Assembly: GCA_963829995.1 (NCBI GenBank)
Contig: CAWHKW010000024.1
Coordinates: 1-64,000 of the forward strand
Source of the DNA: JACCZX01 sp963829995
GTDB taxonomy: Bacteria > Pseudomonadota > Gammaproteobacteria > Burkholderiales > Burkholderiaceae_F
Direction: 5' to 3'
DNA length: 64,000 nt
Shown here in pieces: positions 60,642 through 64,000 of the stretch (the stretch's first letter is position 1; each line of letters begins with the position of its first letter). The notes below the pieces were generated by a model that ran no database searches, was not told the DNA's origin, and worked only from the letters and a program-made list of their open reading frames with translations. The translations under genes were made by a program, and so were the position numbers.

Positions 60642-62772
60642 CTACTGCTGCTGTGCTGCTGCGGCGGGGTTGTCGCCCCCAACTGCCTTCATCGATAGCC
60701 GCACGCGCCCTTTTTCGTCGGCCTCGATCACTTTGACCTTGACCGCCTGGCCTTCCTTCAAATAGTCGGCAACCGCGTTGACTCGCTCGTTGGCGATCTG
60801 CGAAATGTGCAGCAAGCCATCCTTGCCCGGCAGGATCTGCACGATCGCGCCGAAGTCGAGCAGGCGCAGCACGGTGCCGTCGTACACCCGGCCGACTTCG
60901 ACTTCCGCCGTCAGCTCGGCGATGCGGCGCTGCGCCTCACGGCCCTTGTCCTGATCGACGCTGGCGATGATGATCGTGCCATCGTCCTCGATGTCGATTT
61001 GCGTGCCGGTCTCTTCGGTCAGCGCGCGAATTACCGCACCGCCCTTGCCGATCACATCGCGAATCTTCTCCGGATTGATCTTCATCTTGATCATGCGCGG
61101 CGCAAACGCGGACAGCTCACCGCGCGAAGCTCCGATGGCATCCTGCATCTTCTGCAGGATATGCATGCGCGCTTCCTTCGCCTGTGCGAGCGCGACCTGC
61201 ATGATCTCGCGCGTGATGCCTTCAATCTTGATGTCCATCTGCAGCGCGGTAACTCCGGTCGCGGTGCCCGCCACCTTGAAGTCCATGTCGCCTAGATGAT
61301 CTTCGTCACCGAGAATGTCGGTCAGCACAGCGAACTTGTTGCCTTCCTTGATCAGCCCCATCGCGACCCCGGCCACGTGCGCCTTCATCGGCACGCCGGC
61401 GTCCATCAGCGCGAGACACCCGCCGCACACCGACGCCATCGACGATGAGCCGTTCGATTCAGTAATCTCGGAGACGACCCGCAGCGAATACTGAAAATCT
61501 TCGTACGACGGCAGGCACGCCACCAGTGCGCGCTTCGCCAGGCGGCCGTGGCCGACCTCGCGCCGCTTCGGTGCGCCGACGCGGCCGGTTTCGCCGGTCG
61601 CAAACGGTGGCATGTTGTAGTGAAGCATGAAGCGCTCGCGATACTCGCCCTGCAGCGCGTCGATGATCTGCTCGTCCTGCTTGGTGCCGAGCGTTGCGAT
61701 CACCAGCGCCTGCGTTTCGCCGCGCGTAAAGAGAGCCGAACCATGCGTACGCGGCAATACACCGAGACGAATCTCGATCGGGCCGCACGGTCCGCGTGTC
61801 GCGACCGTCGATGCGCGGCTCGCCGTCGAGGATCTGGCTGCGAACGATCTTGGCCTCGAGATCGAACATCATGTTGCTTAGCTCGTTGCCGTCGACCGCC
61901 GGCTGACCGTTGGCGGTGGCATTCGCTGCTGCATCGCTAATAGTCGATGCGTAAATTTCCTTGATGCGATTCTGGCGCGCCTGTTTGCTGCGCATCTGAT
62001 ACGCCTCGCGCAGCGCCTGGCCGGCGTTCTGCACGACGGAAGCCATCAGCGCTTCATTCTTCGCCGCAGGCTGCCATTCCCACGCCGGCTTGCCTGCGTC
62101 GCGCACCATATCGTGAATCGCGTTGATCACGACCTGCATCTGCTGGTGGCCGTGCATCACGCCGCCAAGCATCACATCCTCGGGCAACTGATCGGCTTCT
62201 GACTCGACCATCAGCACCGCACGCTCCGTGCCGGCAACGACCAGATTCAGTTGCGAAGTCTTCAGCTGTGTCGCGGTCGGGTTGATCACATATTGACCAT
62301 CGACATAGCCGACGCGCGCTGCGCCGATCGGGCCCTTGAACGGAATTCCTGCCAGCGACACCGCCGCTGAAGCGCCGATTAGCGCCGGGATATCCGGGTC
62401 GATCTCGGCGTCCACGGACAGCACATGAATCACGACTTGCACTTCGTTGTAAAAACCATCCGGAAACAACGGACGCAGCGGACGATCGATCAGGCGCGAC
62501 GTCAGCGTTTCCTTTTCCGACGGGCGGCCTTCGCGCTTGAAAAACCCACCCGGAATGCGGCCGGCTGCGTAGGTTTTCTCGACGTAGTCGACTGTCAGCG
62601 GGAAGAAATCCTGCCCGGGCTTCGCCACTCGGCGTGCGACGACCGTCGCCAGCACCACGGTGTCGCCGACCGAACACAGCACCGCGCCGTCAGATTGCCG
62701 GGCGATCTCGCCCGTTTCAAGGGTTACCGTATGCGCGCCATATGAAAAACTCTTCGTGACTTTCTCAAACAT
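60642..62772 (-). CDS. pnp: polyribonucleotide nucleotidyltransferase, with one frameshift
   Basis: 3'-5' phosphorolytic exoribonuclease of about 709 residues. The first RNase PH domain (ETGEIARQSDGAVLCSVGDT onward) is in one frame; at 61780-61782 a GGG (CCC on the coding strand) has one base too many, and IEIRLGVLPRTHGSALFTRG follows in the next frame with the second PH domain. The KH domain (RDVIGKGGAVIRALTEETG) and S1 domain (YDGTVLRLLDFGAIVQILPG) are intact. ATG 62772 (MFEKVTKSF) has AAGGA six bases upstream and is better placed than ATG 62778. Confidence 0.93.
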
Positions 62773-62818
62773 TCTCATTCCTTTGTCATTCGCGGCGTCC
62801 GATCAGATCGACAGAACG

Positions 62819-62851
62819 CAAAAAGCCCGCGCGGACCGTTCCGTGCGGGCT
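62819..62851 (-). terminator. rho-independent terminator or attenuator between rpsO and pnp
   Basis: AGCCCGCACGGA and TCCGCGCGGGCT on the minus strand form a 12-base stem with one wobble, closed by a short ACGG-type loop and followed by TTTTT. It lies just after rpsO, as the partial terminator does in E. coli, so pnp is probably reached by read-through or its own promoter. Confidence 0.85.
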
Positions 62852-62871
62852 CAGGTGTTTCGTACCGGACA

Positions 62872-63141
62872 CTACTTGCGCAGTCCGAGGCTATCGATAA
62901 GCCCCTTGTACGAATCGGGGTTCTTGCCTTTTAAGTAATCGAGCAACTTGCGGCGGCGGCTGACCATTTTCAGCAAACCGCGGCGTGAGTGATGATCCTT
63001 GACGTGCGCCTTGAAGTGGTCGGTCAACTCATTGATGCGCGCGGTTAACAGCGCGATTTGCACTTCGGGCGATCCGGTGTCGGCCTGCGCGCGCTGGTAC
63101 TTGGCGACGATTTCCGACTTGTTGATATCTGCAACTGACAT
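62872..63141 (-). CDS. rpsO: 30S ribosomal protein S15
   Basis: Primary 16S-binding ribosomal protein, 89 residues, full length. MSVADINKSEIVAKYQ, DTGSPEVQIALLTARI near residue 21 and HSRRGLLKMVSRRRKLLDYL near 51 are highly conserved. ATG 63141 has AAAGGG seven bases upstream. S15 often represses its own translation through an upstream fold; no such fold was resolved here. Confidence 0.97.
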   Translation of the reverse strand: MSVADINKSEIVAKYQRAQADTGSPEVQIALLTARINELTDHFKAHVKDHHSRRGLLKMVSRRRKLLDYLKGKNPDSYKGLIDSLGLRK

Positions 63142-63243
63142 GGCGTCCCTTTCGTTGAATTGCGACTCGCGGACACGGAAGGATGGCCGTGCCGTGAAAA
63201 GCTGGCGATTGTAACAGCGTCGCGGAGCTGGCTGCGTCGCGAA

Positions 63244-63423
63244 GCGCAAGCGTTGGGCGGAGCTGGCCTGCCTGGGCGTCGGGCACTGAAGTGCCAACCA
63301 CTGCGGTACTCACAACGCCGGCGCGAAATAAGGCTAAAGCGTTATTTCGCTTAACAGCCCCGGCGTTGCTCCGTTCCTCGGGCGACGCCCCGAAGGCAGG
63401 CCAGCTCCGCCCAACGCTTGCGC
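63244..63423 (-). repeat. structured palindromic element, copy A
   Basis: Outer arms 63244-63273 and 63394-63423 are perfect 30-base reverse complements. Inside lie a nine-base stem (63313-63321 with 63360-63368) and a nine-base apical hairpin (63323-63331 with 63342-63350). The linkers between them match copy B in reverse orientation: 63368-63387 (20 of 20), 63277-63313 (36 of 37) and 63351-63359 (8 of 9). No ORF is credible. Confidence 0.85.
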
Positions 63424-63485
63424 TTGAGACAGTCTCACTTGGTGGGGGGAAGGAAAAAAACACCTCGTGCGAGGCAGTGTCGCGA

Positions 63486-63672
63486 CAGCAGCGGCTGGCG
63501 CAGCTGCGCCGCCTTTGAGTCGTCGCCCGAGGAACGGAGCGCCAGCGGGGCGGTTAAGGGCCTGCCTGTCTGAGCGCAGCGAGTTGCAGGCCCGCCGCTG
63601 GCGTGAGTACCGCAGTGGTTGGCACTTTAGTGCCCGACGACGTAGGCGGCGCAGCTGCGCCAGCCGCTGCTG
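63486..63672 (+). repeat. structured palindromic element, copy B
   Basis: Outer arms 63486-63514 and 63644-63672 are perfect 29-base reverse complements, followed inward by GTCGTCG/CGACGAC. A nine-base stem (63540-63548 with 63595-63603) and an apical hairpin (63558-63565 with 63586-63593) lie inside. Conserved linkers are 63521-63540, 63549-63557 and 63603-63639; the last contains the mini-hairpin GGCACT-TT-AGTGCC. The 62 bases between the copies hold GAGACAGTCTC and a short A-rich run, and no gene. Confidence 0.85.
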
Positions 63673-63689
63673 CATGAGAACTAAACGAA

Positions 63690-64000
63690 CTACCGCAACG
63701 GCCAAGTCATCTCACAGCGGGTCGGACGTTCGTTCTGCGCTGGCGTAACGATAAGCCGCGAGCGGAAACCGTAGCCGCTTCCTTCGACGTCATATCGCAC
63801 GCCAGGCGACCCCTGCTTTTCCATCACCGACACGACCAAGGGGCCAATCAGCTGGTGATCCGCGGCCCGCAGCGTCACGTTTCCGATTGGATTGCCGTCG
63901 CTCGCTTCGAACTTCATGCCGGACAACGCGCGCGCCACCGCGAGCGCGTCGTCGGCTCCTGCCGCCTCGATCGCTCGCACCAGCATCTCGATCATCACGA
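63690..64000 (-). CDS. branched-chain amino acid ABC transporter substrate-binding protein, C-terminal part
   Basis: The last 102 or so codons of a gene whose start lies beyond the window. MLVRAIEAAGADDALAVARA, LSGMKFEASDGN, VTLRAADHQLIGPLVVS and YDVEGSGYGFRSRLIV match the C-terminal lobe of LivJ/LivK-type periplasmic binding proteins, which bring amino acids or other small ligands to an ABC importer. The closing Cys (TRCEMTWPLR) is also typical. Ligand unknown. Confidence 0.78.
   Translation of the reverse strand, partial: VMIEMLVRAIEAAGADDALAVARALSGMKFEASDGNPIGNVTLRAADHQLIGPLVVSVMEKQGSPGVRYDVEGSGYGFRSRLIVTPAQNERPTRCEMTWPLR

Noticed and set aside
63244..63672. Integron attC sites
   Set aside because: The arms contain GTTGGGC-like and GCCCAAC-like strings, but their order and spacing do not fit attC core sites, and no cassette genes or integrase are nearby.

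Overview
The window is a GC-rich chromosomal segment of a betaproteobacterium, most probably of the order Burkholderiales. The evidence is gene content and order: the blocks tpiA-secG-tRNA-Leu-nuoABCDEFGHIJKLMN-nudix, rpsO-pnp, pyrG-kdsA-eno-ftsB, dapA-bamC and trmJ/suhB/mutS/slyD all look like the arrangement of that order. Nearly everything is housekeeping; the accessory material is small and scattered.

Layout. 1-3.9 kb: ppiB, lpxH, cysE, trmJ, suhB. 3.9-5.04 kb: a non-housekeeping gap with a 37-codon small ORF, a hairpin, short repeats and a decayed tyrosine recombinase. 5.04-10.3 kb: mutS, slyD, a ribosomal-oxygenase-like JmjC gene, an unknown gene and a Pro/Ala-rich lipoprotein. 10.3-18.3 kb, all on the minus strand: an MBL-fold hydrolase, bamC, dapA, a methyltransferase, trpS, a site-2 protease, a Sua5/YciO protein, a PHP phosphatase and an alpha/beta hydrolase. 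18.3-24.6 kb: an acyl-CoA synthetase, a tandem pair of unknown paralogues, gamma-carbonic-anhydrase-like protein, hslO, GNAT, DUF1330 and a SAF-domain oxidoreductase. 24.6-28.9 kb: ftsB, eno, kdsA, pyrG. 29-41 kb: GDPD phosphodiesterase, AlkB-like oxygenase, GNAT, isochorismatase, an HpaB-family flavoprotein, a DUF1624 membrane protein, a RES/Xre toxin-antitoxin pair, CDF transporter, succinyl-CoA:3-oxoacid CoA-transferase, thioesterase, SDR and ETF-ubiquinone oxidoreductase. 41-56 kb: nudix and the complete 14-gene complex I operon. 56-63 kb: tRNA-Leu(GAG), secG, tpiA, quinone oxidoreductase, S9 peptidase, pnp, rpsO. The right edge cuts a branched-chain amino-acid binding-protein gene.

The complex I operon, ETF-QO and central metabolism genes (eno, tpiA, CoA-transferase) indicate an aerobic respiratory heterotroph; lpxH, kdsA and bamC confirm a Gram-negative envelope.

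Two patterns stand out. First, eight conserved genes (mutS, trpS, an alpha/beta hydrolase, GDPD, the HpaB-family gene, nuoL, the S9 peptidase and pnp) each carry one frame break, and all eight are explained by one extra base. This looks like insertion-type sequence error and should be resolved before any of them is called a pseudogene. Second, the window is rich in palindromic elements. At 63.24-63.67 kb two inverted copies of one element keep their linker sequences but have different, still self-complementary stems, which is the signature of a conserved fold. Another element family fills the exact stop-to-start gap in pyrG-kdsA and nuoD-nuoE and supplies the downstream ribosome binding site and start codon.
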